Assembly: GCA_046262635.1 (NCBI GenBank)
Contig: JBHEMK010000170.1
Location: 1-8,538 of the forward strand
Direction: 5' to 3'
Length of the DNA: 8,538 bases
Source of the DNA: JBHEMK01 sp046262635
GTDB taxonomy: Bacteria > Actinomycetota > Thermoleophilia > Gaiellales > Gaiellaceae
In this document: positions 1 to 7,106 of the stretch, one piece after another
How positions within the stretch are numbered: position 1 is the first letter of the stretch
How the letters are laid out: the number at the start of each line of letters is the position of its first letter
The notes under the pieces: generated by a model
Database searches by the model: none
The model's input: the letters and a program-made list of their open reading frames with translations, nothing else
Told to the model about the DNA's origin: nothing
Translations under genes and position numbers: made by a program

Positions 1-1566
1 CTCCTGCTCGACGGCTCGATCCTCGCCGTGAAAGGGCTCGGCGGATATCACCTCGCCTGCGACGCCGCGAACGAGGCGGCCGTCGCTCGCCTCCGGGCGC
101 GCAAGCTGCGGGAGGACAAGCCATTCGCGCTGATGGCGACCGAGCCGGAGCTGCTGGCCGAGATCGGACCTGAGGAGAACGACCTGCTCCGGTTGCGGGA
201 GCGGCCGATCGTGCTCCTGCGCCGGCGCGCGGATGCCCCGGTTGCCCCGTCGGTCGCGCCGGGCTCGCCCTGGCTCGGAGTGATGCTCCCCTACACGCCT
301 CTCCACCACCTCCTGCTGAAGTACTACGGCGGCGCGCTCGTCATGACGAGCGGCAACCGCTCGGACGAACCGATCGCCGTCGAGGATGACGAGGCCCGGG
401 AGCGGCTCGGCGGCATCGCCGACACCTTTCTCGGCCACGACCGGCCCATCCATCGCCGCTGCGAGGACTCGGTCATCCGCGCCGACTTCCCAGTGCGCCG
501 CTCCCGTGGCTACGCACCGCGCGGGCTGCCGCTCCCGGTCGCCGCGCGGCGACCGCTGCTCGCGGTCGGCGCCGAGCTCAAGAGCACGTTCTGCGTTGCC
601 CGCGGCGGCGATGCCTTTCTCTCGCCACACCTCGGCGACCTCGACACCGAGCTCGCGTACCGGGCGTTCCGCCAGGACCTCGAGCTCTACCTCGCGATGC
701 TTGACGTCGGGATCGAGACGATCGCGTACGACCTCCATCCGGAGTACCTGGCGACGAAGTGGGCGCTCGAGCAGGAGGCCGAGCTCCTCGGCGTCCAGCA
801 TCACCATGCGCACGCAGCCGCCTGCCTCGGGGAGCACGGGGAGACGGGGCCGGCGCTCGCGCTCGTCTTTGACGGCACCGGCTACGGCACCGACGGCACG
901 CTCTGGGGCGGTGAGCTGCTGCGCTTCGACCTCGCGCAGTTCGAGCGGCTCGACCGGCTCGAGCCCGTGCCGCTGCCGGGCGGGGAGGCGGCGATCCGCG
1001 AGCCGTGGCGTGTCGGCGCCGCCTACCTCGAGCTGGCCGGTCGGCCGGTGGCCTTCGAGCGGTGGCCGCTCGTCCGCGGGAGCCTGAGGGTGAACGCGCC
1101 GCTCTCGTCGGGGATGGGTCGCCTCTTCGATGCCGTCGCGGCCGTGCTTGGCGTGCGCGAGGAGGTCACGTACGAGGGCCAGGCGGCGATCGAGCTGGAG
1201 CAACTCGCGGGCGAGACCGTGGCGGAACCGTATCCCTGGCGCTTCGGCGAAGGCACCGAACTCGTTCGAGCCGTCCACGACGACCTGGCCGAGGGGCGCC
1301 CGCGCGCGGAGATCGCCGCGGCCTTCCATGAGGCGGTCGCCGCCGGCGCAGCTGCGGCCTGTGCCGATGCCGCCGACCCGAGGACGGTCGTCCTCTCAGG
1401 CGGCACCTTCCAGAACCTCCGGCTGCTCCGCTCGACCAGGGGCCGACTCGAGCAGCGCGGCTTTCGTGTCCTGACCCACCGATCCGTTCCCCCGAACGAC
1501 GGTGGGATCAGCTACGGCCAGGCGGCGATCGCGTCAGCCCGGTCGACAAGATCCGACGCGTCCTGA
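1..1566 (+). CDS. hypF: Carbamoyltransferase HypF, 3' part (5' end outside window)
   Basis: HypF uses carbamoyl phosphate and ATP to carbamoylate the C-terminal cysteine of HypE, the first step in making the CN ligands of the [NiFe] hydrogenase active site in the cytoplasm. The reading frame is open from base 1 and gives 521 residues. Full HypF is about 750-770, so the acylphosphatase domain, the zinc fingers and the start of the YrdC-like domain lie outside the window. Visible YrdC-type motifs are KGLGGYHLACDA, RKLREDKPFALM, MTSGNRSDEP and HRRCEDSVIR. They are followed by RRSRGYAPRG and the Kae1-like domain: ELKSTFCVA, SPHLGDLDTE, the metal-binding HHHAHAAA (first His is residue 267 of the visible part), DGTGYGTDGTLWGGE, VLSGGTFQN and PPNDGGISYGQ. 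All expected motifs are intact. No other hyp or hydrogenase gene follows, so any partners must lie to the left. A 14-bp palindrome follows the stop. Confidence 0.97.
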   Translation, partial: LLLDGSILAVKGLGGYHLACDAANEAAVARLRARKLREDKPFALMATEPELLAEIGPEENDLLRLRERPIVLLRRRADAPVAPSVAPGSPWLGVMLPYTPLHHLLLKYYGGALVMTSGNRSDEPIAVEDDEARERLGGIADTFLGHDRPIHRRCEDSVIRADFPVRRSRGYAPRGLPLPVAARRPLLAVGAELKSTFCVARGGDAFLSPHLGDLDTELAYRAFRQDLELYLAMLDVGIETIAYDLHPEYLATKWALEQEAELLGVQHHHAHAAACLGEHGETGPALALVFDGTGYGTDGTLWGGELLRFDLAQFERLDRLEPVPLPGGEAAIREPWRVGAAYLELAGRPVAFERWPLVRGSLRVNAPLSSGMGRLFDAVAAVLGVREEVTYEGQAAIELEQLAGETVAEPYPWRFGEGTELVRAVHDDLAEGRPRAEIAAAFHEAVAAGAAAACADAADPRTVVLSGGTFQNLRLLRSTRGRLEQRGFRVLTHRSVPPNDGGISYGQAAIASARSTRSDAS

Positions 1567-1593
1567 TTGCGATCCTCGTCGTCGATCCGGCCC

Positions 1594-1607
1594 GCGAGCT
1601 AGCTCGC
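1594..1607. terminator. Perfect 14-bp palindrome downstream of hypF, possible terminator
   Basis: GCGAGCTAGCTCGC is a perfect palindrome starting 28 bases after the hypF stop, able to form GCGAG/CTCGC around a CTAG loop. No T-run follows it, so it is at best a GC-rich, U-less terminator of the kind often proposed in high-GC bacteria. The TAG in its centre is, on the minus strand, the stop codon of the decayed minus-strand gene next to it, so the symmetry may be accidental. Confidence 0.3.
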
Positions 1608-1945
1608 CCGCTCGCGCGGCGTGAGCCTCGAGCTCGATCCCATCCGCGGCTCCGGCGGCCTCGCAACCGTCGAAACGTCGTCGTCCACGCGGTCGACGAT
1701 GATCGGCGTTGTTTCCTCGAGCTGGCCGCTCAGGAGGATCGCCGGATCTCGAACTGGCGAGCCTGAGGCACGCGACGACGATGCCCATCCCGCACACCTT
1801 CCCGGCGAGCTCCCCGTCCAGTTCCCTCGACAGGGCGGCCCGCGCCGGCATCGACGTCTGCGGTCGGGACGTCGACGAAGTCGAGCGAGAGGAACACGGC
1901 CGCGCCGCCGAACGCTATCGGTACGATCGGCCTCAGGAACTCGTG
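1599..1945 (-). pseudogene. Decayed minus-strand gene of unknown function, in three frames
   Basis: No intact gene lies between hypF and fabF, but the minus strand reads like protein in three successive frames. From the 5' side, about 1945-1850 gives a hydrophobic stretch containing LRPIVPIAFGGAAVFLSL. About 1851-1752 gives ELAGKVCGMGIVVACLRLA. About 1752-1599 gives AILLSGQLEETTPIIVDRV and ends in RERAS and a TAG stop. In each segment I counted third codon positions as mostly G or C (about 29/33, 26/28 and over 80%), as expected for real coding sequence here. The breaks lie near 1850 and 1750. No start codon is clear; the first frame opens after a stop at 1946-1948, only 43 bases from the fabF start. 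I do not recognise the family. A chance shadow of GC-rich DNA remains possible. Confidence 0.45.
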
Positions 1946-1990
1946 TCAGACGCATACGCCCCAGATCCCGATCAGCTGGTGACGGAGCCC

Positions 1991-3238
1991 ATGCGCCGCG
2001 TCGTCGTGACGGGTCTCGGGGCGGTGACGCCGCTCGGTTCCGACATCGAGACGACCTGGAGCCGCCTGATCGCCGGAGAGGCCGGCGGCGACGCGATCAC
2101 GGCGTTCGCGGCGACAGGGCAGCCGGTGCAGATCGCCTGCGAGGCGCGCGAGTTCGAGCCCGAACGCTGGCTCGATCGGAAGAAGGTGCGCAAACTCGAT
2201 CGCTTCGCGCAATTCGCCGTCGCCGCCGCCCGGATGGCGGAGGCAGACGCCGCGCTCGAGATCGAGCGCGAGCCGGACCGGGTCGGGGCCTCGATCGCGA
2301 CCGCTCAGGGCGGCGTCTCGAGCCTGTCCGCGTGTTGCCGCGAACTCGAGGAGACGCGGCGGATCCGTCCGAGCCTCGTGACCGCCTTCATGCCGAACAT
2401 GGCGGCCGGCTGGGTTTCGATGGAGCTCGGTGCGCGCGGGCCGCTCGGCGCGCCGTGCACTGCGTGCGCGGCCTCCGCGATGGCGATCGGAGACGGCTAC
2501 GACGCCATCCGCCTCGGCCGCGCCGAGGTGATGCTTTGCGGCGGCAGCGAAGCCGGCATCACCGAGCTCGCCGTGGCCGGGTTCGCCGCGATGCGGGCGC
2601 TCTCGCGCAGGAACGACGATCCGGCCCGGGCAAGCCGTCCGTTCGACGCCGGCCGCGACGGGTTCGTGATGGGGGAGGGAGCGGCGATCCTCGTGCTCGA
2701 GGAACTCGAGCACGCGCGGGCGCGGGGGGCGACCGTCTACGCGGAGATCGCCGGGTACGGGGTCAGCTCGGACGCCTTCCACATGACCGAGCCCGACCCC
2801 GTCGGTGCGGGTCAAGCCCGAGCGATCCGGTTGGCACTCGAAGAGGCTGCCGTCGCAGCCGAGGAGGTCGACTACGTCAACGCGCACGCGAGCTCGACTG
2901 GGCTTGGCGACTCCGTCGAGACGACCGCCATCAAGCTGGCGTTCGGGGAGGAGAACGCGAGGCGGATTCCGATCTCGTCGATCAAGGGCTCGACCGGCCA
3001 TTGCCTCGGCGCCGCGGGAGCGGTCGAGGCGGCGACGACGGCCCTAGCCGTTGCCCGCGACGTGGTGCCGCCCACGATCAACTATGAGCATCCCGACCCG
3101 AGCTGCGACCTCGACTACGTGCCGAACGAGTCGCGCACGCTGCGCGTGGACACTGCCCTCAGCAACAGCTTCGGTTTCGGCGGCCACAACGCCGTGCTTG
3201 TGCTGCGCAAGGTCGCTGCGCACGAGCGGGAGCGCTAA
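1991..3238 (+). CDS. fabF: Beta-ketoacyl-ACP synthase II (KAS II)
   Basis: FabF condenses malonyl-ACP with acyl-ACP in the elongation cycle of cytoplasmic type II fatty acid synthesis. The 415-residue product has the usual length. It starts with MRRVVVTGLGAVTPLGSD, the standard KAS N-terminus. The catalytic cysteine is C159 (CTACAASAM), the two catalytic histidines are H299 (YVNAHASSTGLGD) and H337 (KGSTGHCLGAAGAVEA), the conserved lysine is K332, and the C-terminal NSFGFGGHNA glycine loop is present. I chose ATG 1991 because the family begins there. The frame stays open upstream to 1709, but that extension is Arg-rich and unlike KAS proteins. GGAG at 1984-1987 is a close Shine-Dalgarno (3 bases). 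NAHASSTGLGD differs slightly from the common NAHGTSTPLGD or NAHATSTPLGD form; the catalytic His is kept. No acpP or other fab gene is adjacent. A specialised KAS of another pathway is less likely. Confidence 0.95.
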   Translation: MRRVVVTGLGAVTPLGSDIETTWSRLIAGEAGGDAITAFAATGQPVQIACEAREFEPERWLDRKKVRKLDRFAQFAVAAARMAEADAALEIEREPDRVGASIATAQGGVSSLSACCRELEETRRIRPSLVTAFMPNMAAGWVSMELGARGPLGAPCTACAASAMAIGDGYDAIRLGRAEVMLCGGSEAGITELAVAGFAAMRALSRRNDDPARASRPFDAGRDGFVMGEGAAILVLEELEHARARGATVYAEIAGYGVSSDAFHMTEPDPVGAGQARAIRLALEEAAVAAEEVDYVNAHASSTGLGDSVETTAIKLAFGEENARRIPISSIKGSTGHCLGAAGAVEAATTALAVARDVVPPTINYEHPDPSCDLDYVPNESRTLRVDTALSNSFGFGGHNAVLVLRKVAAHERER

Positions 3239-3267
3239 ACGCGACGCGGGTCGGCCGCGATTTTCCA

Positions 3268-3284
3268 GCCTCGCCCGCCGAGGC
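3268..3284. terminator. Short stem-loop after fabF, weak terminator candidate
   Basis: GCCTCG and CGAGGC (3268-3273 and 3279-3284) form a 6-bp stem with a CCCGC loop, 29 bases after the fabF stop. There is no T-run on the plus strand. A TTTT lies on its left at 3261-3264, which would be a U-poor tail only on the minus strand. This is a weak candidate alone; the larger structure at 3309-3366 may be the actual end of the fabF transcript. Confidence 0.25.
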
Positions 3285-3308
3285 ACAACCCCCCGGCGTC
3301 TGACTGTT

Positions 3309-3366
3309 GCCCGGTGCGGGAAGCCGGCCGCTAGGAGGAGCGGTGCGGAGCCGCGCCCGACCGGGC
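3309..3366 (+). other. Nested stem-loop: terminator or structured leader upstream of dipZ
   Basis: The arms GCCCGGT (3309-3315) and ACCGGGC (3360-3366) pair perfectly. They are continued inward by CGGG (3317-3320) with CCCG (3356-3359), giving 11 pairs with one bulged G. Inside sits a second perfect hairpin, CCGCT/AGCGG (3328-3332 and 3339-3343), whose six-base loop is AGGAGG, a full Shine-Dalgarno sequence. There is no T-run after it. It could terminate fabF transcription or be a folded leader RNA for dipZ, whose start is 117 bases downstream. A GTG at 3343-3345 lies 4 bases after AGGAGG and opens a 29-codon frame ending at TAA 3430-3432. Whether this is translated is unknown. It matches no riboswitch class I can name. 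Confidence 0.45.
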
Positions 3367-3427
3367 CCGTGCGTGACCACGACGACGGAGCCCTTGACGA
3401 AGCAGGCGAGGCACACGCGTCTGCGCC

Positions 3428-3471
3428 CGTAAGGAACACGTAAGAACTGGGCAAGGCGGCCGTAACACCTC
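3428..3471 (+). promoter_or_regulatory. Four 11-bp direct repeats upstream of dipZ, putative response-regulator site
   Basis: CGTAA occurs at 3428, 3439 and 3461, and the degenerate copy GGCAA sits exactly in the missing position at 3450. The unit repeats every 11 bp four times: CGTAAGGAACA, CGTAAGAACTG, GGCAAGGCGGC, CGTAACACCTC. Direct half-sites at 11-bp spacing are the known layout for OmpR/PhoB-family dimers, and MtrA/PhoP-like actinobacterial regulators favour GTAA-type half-sites. The array ends 12 bases before the dipZ GTG, and an OmpR-family regulator is encoded in the same operon, so autoregulation is a reasonable inference. TACGGT at 3477-3482 fits a loose TAnnnT -10 element, which would put transcription almost at the start codon. 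Binding itself is unproven. Confidence 0.4.
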
Positions 3472-3482
3472 GCGAGTACGGT

Positions 3483-5138
3483 GTGTCCAGCGTGCTCATC
3501 CTGATCGGCATCGGTTTCGCCGCCGGAGTGATCACCGCGGTTTCTCCCTGCGTCTTGCCGGTGCTCCCGATCGTGCTTGCAGGCGGCGCGACCAGCGAGG
3601 GCAGGCGGCGGCCGATCGCGATCATCGCGGGGCTCGTTGCGAGCTTCACAACGTTCACGCTCGTCGCCGCGTCGCTTCTTTCGACGCTGGGGCTGCCGCA
3701 GGATCTCCTGCGCAATCTCGCGATCGCGCTGCTCTTCGTCCTCGCCGCGACCCTCATCGTTCCCCGCCTTGCGATTCTCCTCGAGCGCCCGCTCGCGTTC
3801 ATGTCCCGACGCCGCGGCGGGAACCTGGGAGGCGGGTTCCTGCTCGGCGTCAGCCTGGGTCTCGTCTTCGTCCCCTGCGCTGGGCCGGTCCTCGCGACCG
3901 TGACGGCGCTCGCGGCGCAGAACCGCATCGGTTTCGGGACGGTCGTGCTGACCCTCGCCTACGGACTCGGCGCCGGGGTGCCGATGCTCCTGATTGCGCT
4001 CGGTGGGCAGCGCGTGGCGCGCCGGCTGCGCTCCGGCAGCGAGCTGTTCCGGCGCGCGATGGGCGTCGTGCTCGCCGCGGCCGCGGTCGCGATCGTCTTC
4101 AATGTCGACCGCAGCCTCCAGACGCGCCTAGGCGGCTACACCAATTCGCTGCAGAAGCACGTGGAGATAACGAGCGCGGCTCGCAAGCGGCTCGCGGATC
4201 TGCGCGGCGGCGGCGTCGCCTACGCGGCAGCGAGCGGCTCGAACCTGCCCGACCTCGGGCCCGCCCCGGACTTTCGCGGCATCGCACACTGGCTGAACAC
4301 GCCCGGCGACAGGTCGCTCACGCTCGCGGGACTGCGCGGCAAGGTGGTCCTCGTCGACTTCTGGACGTACTCCTGCATCAACTGCCTCCGAACGCTGCCG
4401 CACCTGCGCTCGCTCTATGCGGCCTACCACGGGCGGGGCCTCGAGATCGTCGGCGTGCACACGCCGGAGTTCGCCTTCGAGCACGAGCTGTCCAACGTCC
4501 GGCAGGCGACGAAGGACCTGAAGGTGACGTGGCCGGTCGCGCTCGACAATAGCTACGGCACCTGGAACGCGTACGCGAACCAGTACTGGCCGGCCGAGTA
4601 CTTCGTCGACCGCCGCGGCCGCGTCCGCCGGGCCCATTTCGGCGAGGGCGAGTACAGCCAGGCCGAGCAGACGATCCGCAGGCTGCTCCGCGTGCCTGGG
4701 GCGGTGCACGCGCGGCGGGTCGCCGACGCGACCCCGACGGAGTCGGTCACCCCCGAGTCGTACCTCGGCTACGCGCGGCTCGACGCGTCGCGGTACGCCG
4801 GCACCCGTGTCGTCCCCGACGCGCCGCGCAGCTACGCGTTCCCCTCGCGGCTGCCCGCCGACGCCCTTGCCTACGCAGGCGTCTGGCGGGTCGGTGGCGA
4901 GCGGGCCGTAGCCGGGCCGGGGGCGCGACTGCGCCTGCATTTCCGGGCGCGGAACGTCTACCTCGTGCTCGGCGGCCTCGGGCGGGTCGAGGTCTCCGTT
5001 GCGGGGCGACCCGCGGGTTCCCTCCGAGTGGACGCCGACAGGCTCTACACCCTCGTCAGCGGCGCGAAGCTCCGTGACGCGCTGCTCGAGCTTCGCTTCA
5101 GCCCGGGAGTAACCGCGTATGCCTTTACCTTCGGCTAG
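3483..5138 (+). CDS. dipZ: DipZ-type fusion: CcdA/DsbD membrane domain plus thioredoxin-like domain
   Basis: A membrane thiol-disulfide oxidoreductase: the CcdA-like part carries electrons across the membrane to an extracytoplasmic thioredoxin domain, which reduces exported proteins or cytochrome c apoproteins. The product has 551 residues. Residues 1-210 form about six hydrophobic helices with the paired cysteines C23 (VSPCVLPVLP) and C132 (VFVPCAGPV). A linker follows (about 211-260). The TlpA-like thioredoxin fold (about 261-402) has the active site C298-I-N-C301 in FWTYSCINC, and then GVHTPEFAFE and YWPAEYFVD. The C-terminal domain (about 420-551) includes TPESYLGYARL, GVWRVGGE and ends in TAYAFTFG, as in mycobacterial DipZ. 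GTG 3483 lacks a Shine-Dalgarno; GTG 3492 (residue 4) is the alternative, and a leaderless transcript is possible. The stop is 17 bases before the response regulator, so they are likely cotranscribed. No cytochrome c maturation gene is nearby. Confidence 0.92.
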   Translation: MSSVLILIGIGFAAGVITAVSPCVLPVLPIVLAGGATSEGRRRPIAIIAGLVASFTTFTLVAASLLSTLGLPQDLLRNLAIALLFVLAATLIVPRLAILLERPLAFMSRRRGGNLGGGFLLGVSLGLVFVPCAGPVLATVTALAAQNRIGFGTVVLTLAYGLGAGVPMLLIALGGQRVARRLRSGSELFRRAMGVVLAAAAVAIVFNVDRSLQTRLGGYTNSLQKHVEITSAARKRLADLRGGGVAYAAASGSNLPDLGPAPDFRGIAHWLNTPGDRSLTLAGLRGKVVLVDFWTYSCINCLRTLPHLRSLYAAYHGRGLEIVGVHTPEFAFEHELSNVRQATKDLKVTWPVALDNSYGTWNAYANQYWPAEYFVDRRGRVRRAHFGEGEYSQAEQTIRRLLRVPGAVHARRVADATPTESVTPESYLGYARLDASRYAGTRVVPDAPRSYAFPSRLPADALAYAGVWRVGGERAVAGPGARLRLHFRARNVYLVLGGLGRVEVSVAGRPAGSLRVDADRLYTLVSGAKLRDALLELRFSPGVTAYAFTFG

Positions 5139-5155
5139 AGGGCACACTGACCGAC

Positions 5156-5833
5156 ATGGCCACCGTTCTCGTCGTGGACGACGAGCCGATCGTCCGCGAC
5201 GTCGTCGCGCGTTATCTTCGACGCGAGGGGTTCGAGACCCTGACCGCGGCCGACGGCGAGACGGCACGCGAGCTGATCCGGCGCGAGAGGTTCAGCCTGG
5301 TCGTGCTCGACGTGATGCTGCCCGGGATCGACGGCCTCTCCCTCTGCCGCTGGATCCGCGCCAACTCCGATCTGCCGGTGATCCTGCTCACCGCGCGCGG
5401 AGAAGAAGCCGACCGCATCGTTGGGCTCGAGCTCGGCGCCGACGACTACGTGACGAAGCCGTTCTCCCCGCGCGAACTGGCCGCACGCGTGCGGACCGTC
5501 CTGCGGCGGACGGCTCCTAAGACTTCGCCGCTCGAGCGGCTGGAGGTCGGAGGCCTCGTGCTCGACGCCGCGTCCCGCGAGGCTCGGCGAGACGGCCTCC
5601 TTCTGCGGCTGACGGTGAAGGAATTCGACCTGCTCTGGTTCCTCGCCTCCAACCCGAACCGAGTCTTCTCGCGCGATCAACTGATGGACCGGGTCTGGGG
5701 CTACTCCTCGGCGCTCGACACCGGCACGGTCACAGTCCACGTGCGGCGCCTGCGGGAGAAGATCGAGGACGATCCGTCGCAACCCCGCGTGCTCGAGACC
5801 GTCTGGGGGGTCGGCTACAGGGTGCGCGCATGA
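5156..5833 (+). CDS. OmpR/PhoB-family response regulator
   Basis: A cytoplasmic two-component transcription factor of 225 residues, the usual length. The receiver domain (1-118) has the acidic pair D8-D9 (VLVVDDEP), phospho-acceptor D52 (VVLDVMLPGIDG), T79 (ILLTARGE) and K101 (DDYVTKPFSPRELAARV). The winged-helix DNA-binding domain (about 128-225) shows LTVKEFDLLWFLASNPNRVF, SRDQLMDRVWGY, TVTVHVRRLREKIE and VWGVGYRV. All switch residues are present, so it looks functional. ATG 5156 fits the family start; the nearest purine tract (GAGGG near 5137-5141) is rather far, so translation may be coupled to dipZ, whose stop is 17 bases upstream. Its stop overlaps the kinase start (ATGA). The kinase is broken, so this regulator probably lacks its cognate partner. 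Its target may be the 11-bp repeats upstream of dipZ; this is inference. Confidence 0.95.
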   Translation: MATVLVVDDEPIVRDVVARYLRREGFETLTAADGETARELIRRERFSLVVLDVMLPGIDGLSLCRWIRANSDLPVILLTARGEEADRIVGLELGADDYVTKPFSPRELAARVRTVLRRTAPKTSPLERLEVGGLVLDAASREARRDGLLLRLTVKEFDLLWFLASNPNRVFSRDQLMDRVWGYSSALDTGTVTVHVRRLREKIEDDPSQPRVLETVWGVGYRVRA

Positions 5834-6641
5834 TCGACGTCGCCGTCTTCCTCGGCCTCGCCACCCTCGCTGCAGGCGTCGGCTCCGCGGCGGTCATCCG
5901 TCTCCTGCCCGCGGTGCGTCTCCAGCTCGCCGCGCTCGCGCTGCTGGCCGTCGCACTGCCGCTCGAGGCCGTGCTCGCGTCCGGGTGGGTGATGTTCCAC
6001 ATGCACGACGACGTCAAGATCCTGGCTGTCTCAGTGGCCTCGGCGCTCTCGGCCGTGATCGGCGCTCTGCTGCTCGGCCGCTGGATCCTCCGGCCGCTCG
6101 AGCGCCTGCGCGGCGCTGCTGCGCGCCTTGCCGCTGGGGAGCTGAGCCCACGTTCGCCCACGGCCGGTCCGCGCGAGCTCGCCGACGTGGGTCGCTCCTC
6201 AACGAGATGGCGGTCCGGATCGAGGAGCTCTTCGACGCCAGGCGGCAGCTTGTCGCCTGGGCGAGCCACGATCTCCGCACGCCGCTCGCGTCCCTCCAGG
6301 CAATGCTCGAGGCGCTCGAGGACGGATTCGCCGAGCCGGACGAGTATCTCCCGGCGATCTACGAGCAGGTCCAGGCGCTCTCGGGGCTCGTCAACGACCT
6401 GTTCGAGCTCGCCACGATCGATGCGAGTGCGCTGACGCTCGAGCCGGGGATGCCCCGCTCGGCGGATGTTCGAGCGCTTCTGGCGCGGCGCCGACTCGCG
6501 CACCCGCGCGACCGGCGGCGCAGGGATCGGACTGGCGATCGCCCAGGGCCTGGTCGGGGGCCCACGGGGGCGAGAATCTGGGCCGAGAACCGCTCCGCCG
6601 GAGGGGCTCGCGTCGCCTTCACGCTGCCCGGAGGCGCCTAG
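5830..6641 (+). pseudogene. Sensor histidine kinase, frameshifted and internally deleted
   Basis: The remains of the kinase partner of the preceding regulator. ATG 5830 overlaps the regulator stop. The first frame codes for three hydrophobic segments (about residues 4-25, 30-52 and 62-85) and a HAMP region from LRPLERLRGAAARLAAGEL to RELADVG. Near 6197 one base seems missing and the frame moves: NEMAVRIEELFDARRQL, then the H-box LVAWASHDLRTPLASLQ with its phospho-accepting His, then LVNDLFELATIDASALTLE. Around 6445-6466 the sequence jumps straight to the F box MFERFWRGADSRT and the G2 box GGAGIGLAIAQGLV. The N box and G1 box of the ATPase domain, normally some 85-95 residues, are absent. Another frame change near 6557-6575 leads to RIWAENRSAGGARVAFTLPG, the usual kinase end. 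Even with the frames repaired it could not bind ATP normally. Confidence 0.88.
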
Positions 6642-6708
6642 GCTGAGGGAGCGAATCCGGCGGCTTTCTGACGCGCGGCCGTCGCGGCGGCGCGGCCCCG
6701 GCCTCCCG

Positions 6709-7084
6709 TCACGGCCGGGTCAGGAGCTGCGGGTCCCACCCGGAGAGCGACGCGCCCGCGGTGTAGGTGCTCCCGAGGAAGTCGAGCAGCGCGCCACGTG
6801 GAGAGGGGCGCGCCGGACGTCCTCGTAGCGCAGAGGAACTCGTCCAACGGCGCGCTCCAGGCGGCCTCTGCGGAACCAATCGCTGCGTCCTCCAGGCCGT
6901 CGGGCATGGGCGCCATGTAGGCGAAGAAGACGGGCTCCGGCAAGCGCTCATCGCCGGCCAGTAGCGACGGAGACGTGCTCCGAGCCCACATGGAGCGTCA
7001 GGCGAGGTCGAAGCTCCCTCAGAAGAAGTGCACGGGGCCCTGGTGAGTCTCAGCCAGTCCTTCCCGATACTCGTGCACGTACCG
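6709..7084 (-). pseudogene. Truncated, multiply broken DUF5996-family gene (3' remnant)
   Basis: The minus strand carries recognisable pieces of the DUF5996 family (function unknown, common in actinomycetes) in shifting frames. In order: YVHEYREGLAETHQGPVHFF, where the family Trp is now a TGA stop (7021-7019), then GSFDLA and a second TGA (7000-6998); EHVSV; WP; GDERLPEPVFFAYMAPMPDG; APLDEFL; YEDVRRAP; and ALLDFLGSTYTAGASLSGWD, ending in TGA at 6711-6709. About 20 residues expected after GSFDLA are missing, and there are at least three frame changes (near 6950, 6825 and 6785). DUF5996 proteins have about 300 residues; only the last 40% or so is here, because the small secreted-protein gene occupies the place of the N-terminal half. 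The gene converges on the broken kinase with a 67-bp gap. The family match is from memory of its motifs. Confidence 0.7.
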
Positions 7085-7106
7085 CCGAGTCAAGAACCAG
7101 ACAGCG

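Noticed and set aside
1709..1990. N-terminal extension of fabF from ATG 1709
   Set aside because: The added 94 residues are Arg/Asp-rich and unlike any KAS N-terminus; the family starts at MRRVVVTGLG (1991), and the opposite strand in this stretch looks more coding-like.
1946..3001. Long open frame on the minus strand across fabF (351 codons)
   Set aside because: It lies antisense to a fully conserved fabF and is Arg/Pro/His-rich with no recognisable motif, a typical GC-rich shadow.
3309..3366. Possible cobalamin riboswitch (GGTGCGGGAAGCCGG looks similar to its core)
   Set aside because: The diagnostic downstream box (GCCACTG type) is absent and the internal hairpin does not fit the class, so only an unnamed structure is reported.
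3394..3399. TTGACG as a -35 box for dipZ
   Set aside because: No -10-like hexamer is found 16-19 bases downstream (GCGTCT/CGTCTG); the match is to one box only.
4128..5267. Long open frame on the minus strand across dipZ (379 codons)
   Set aside because: Antisense to a conserved dipZ, low-complexity Arg/Glu/Val composition, no domain motif.
6190..6203. Programmed frameshift in the kinase gene
   Set aside because: There is no slippery heptamer at the shift, and the gene also has a large ATPase-domain deletion and another shift, which decay explains better.
6677..6697. GGCCG/CGGCC hairpin between the kinase and DUF5996 remnants as a bidirectional terminator
   Set aside because: Only 5 bp with an 11-base loop in a stretch made almost entirely of G and C; chance pairing is likely.
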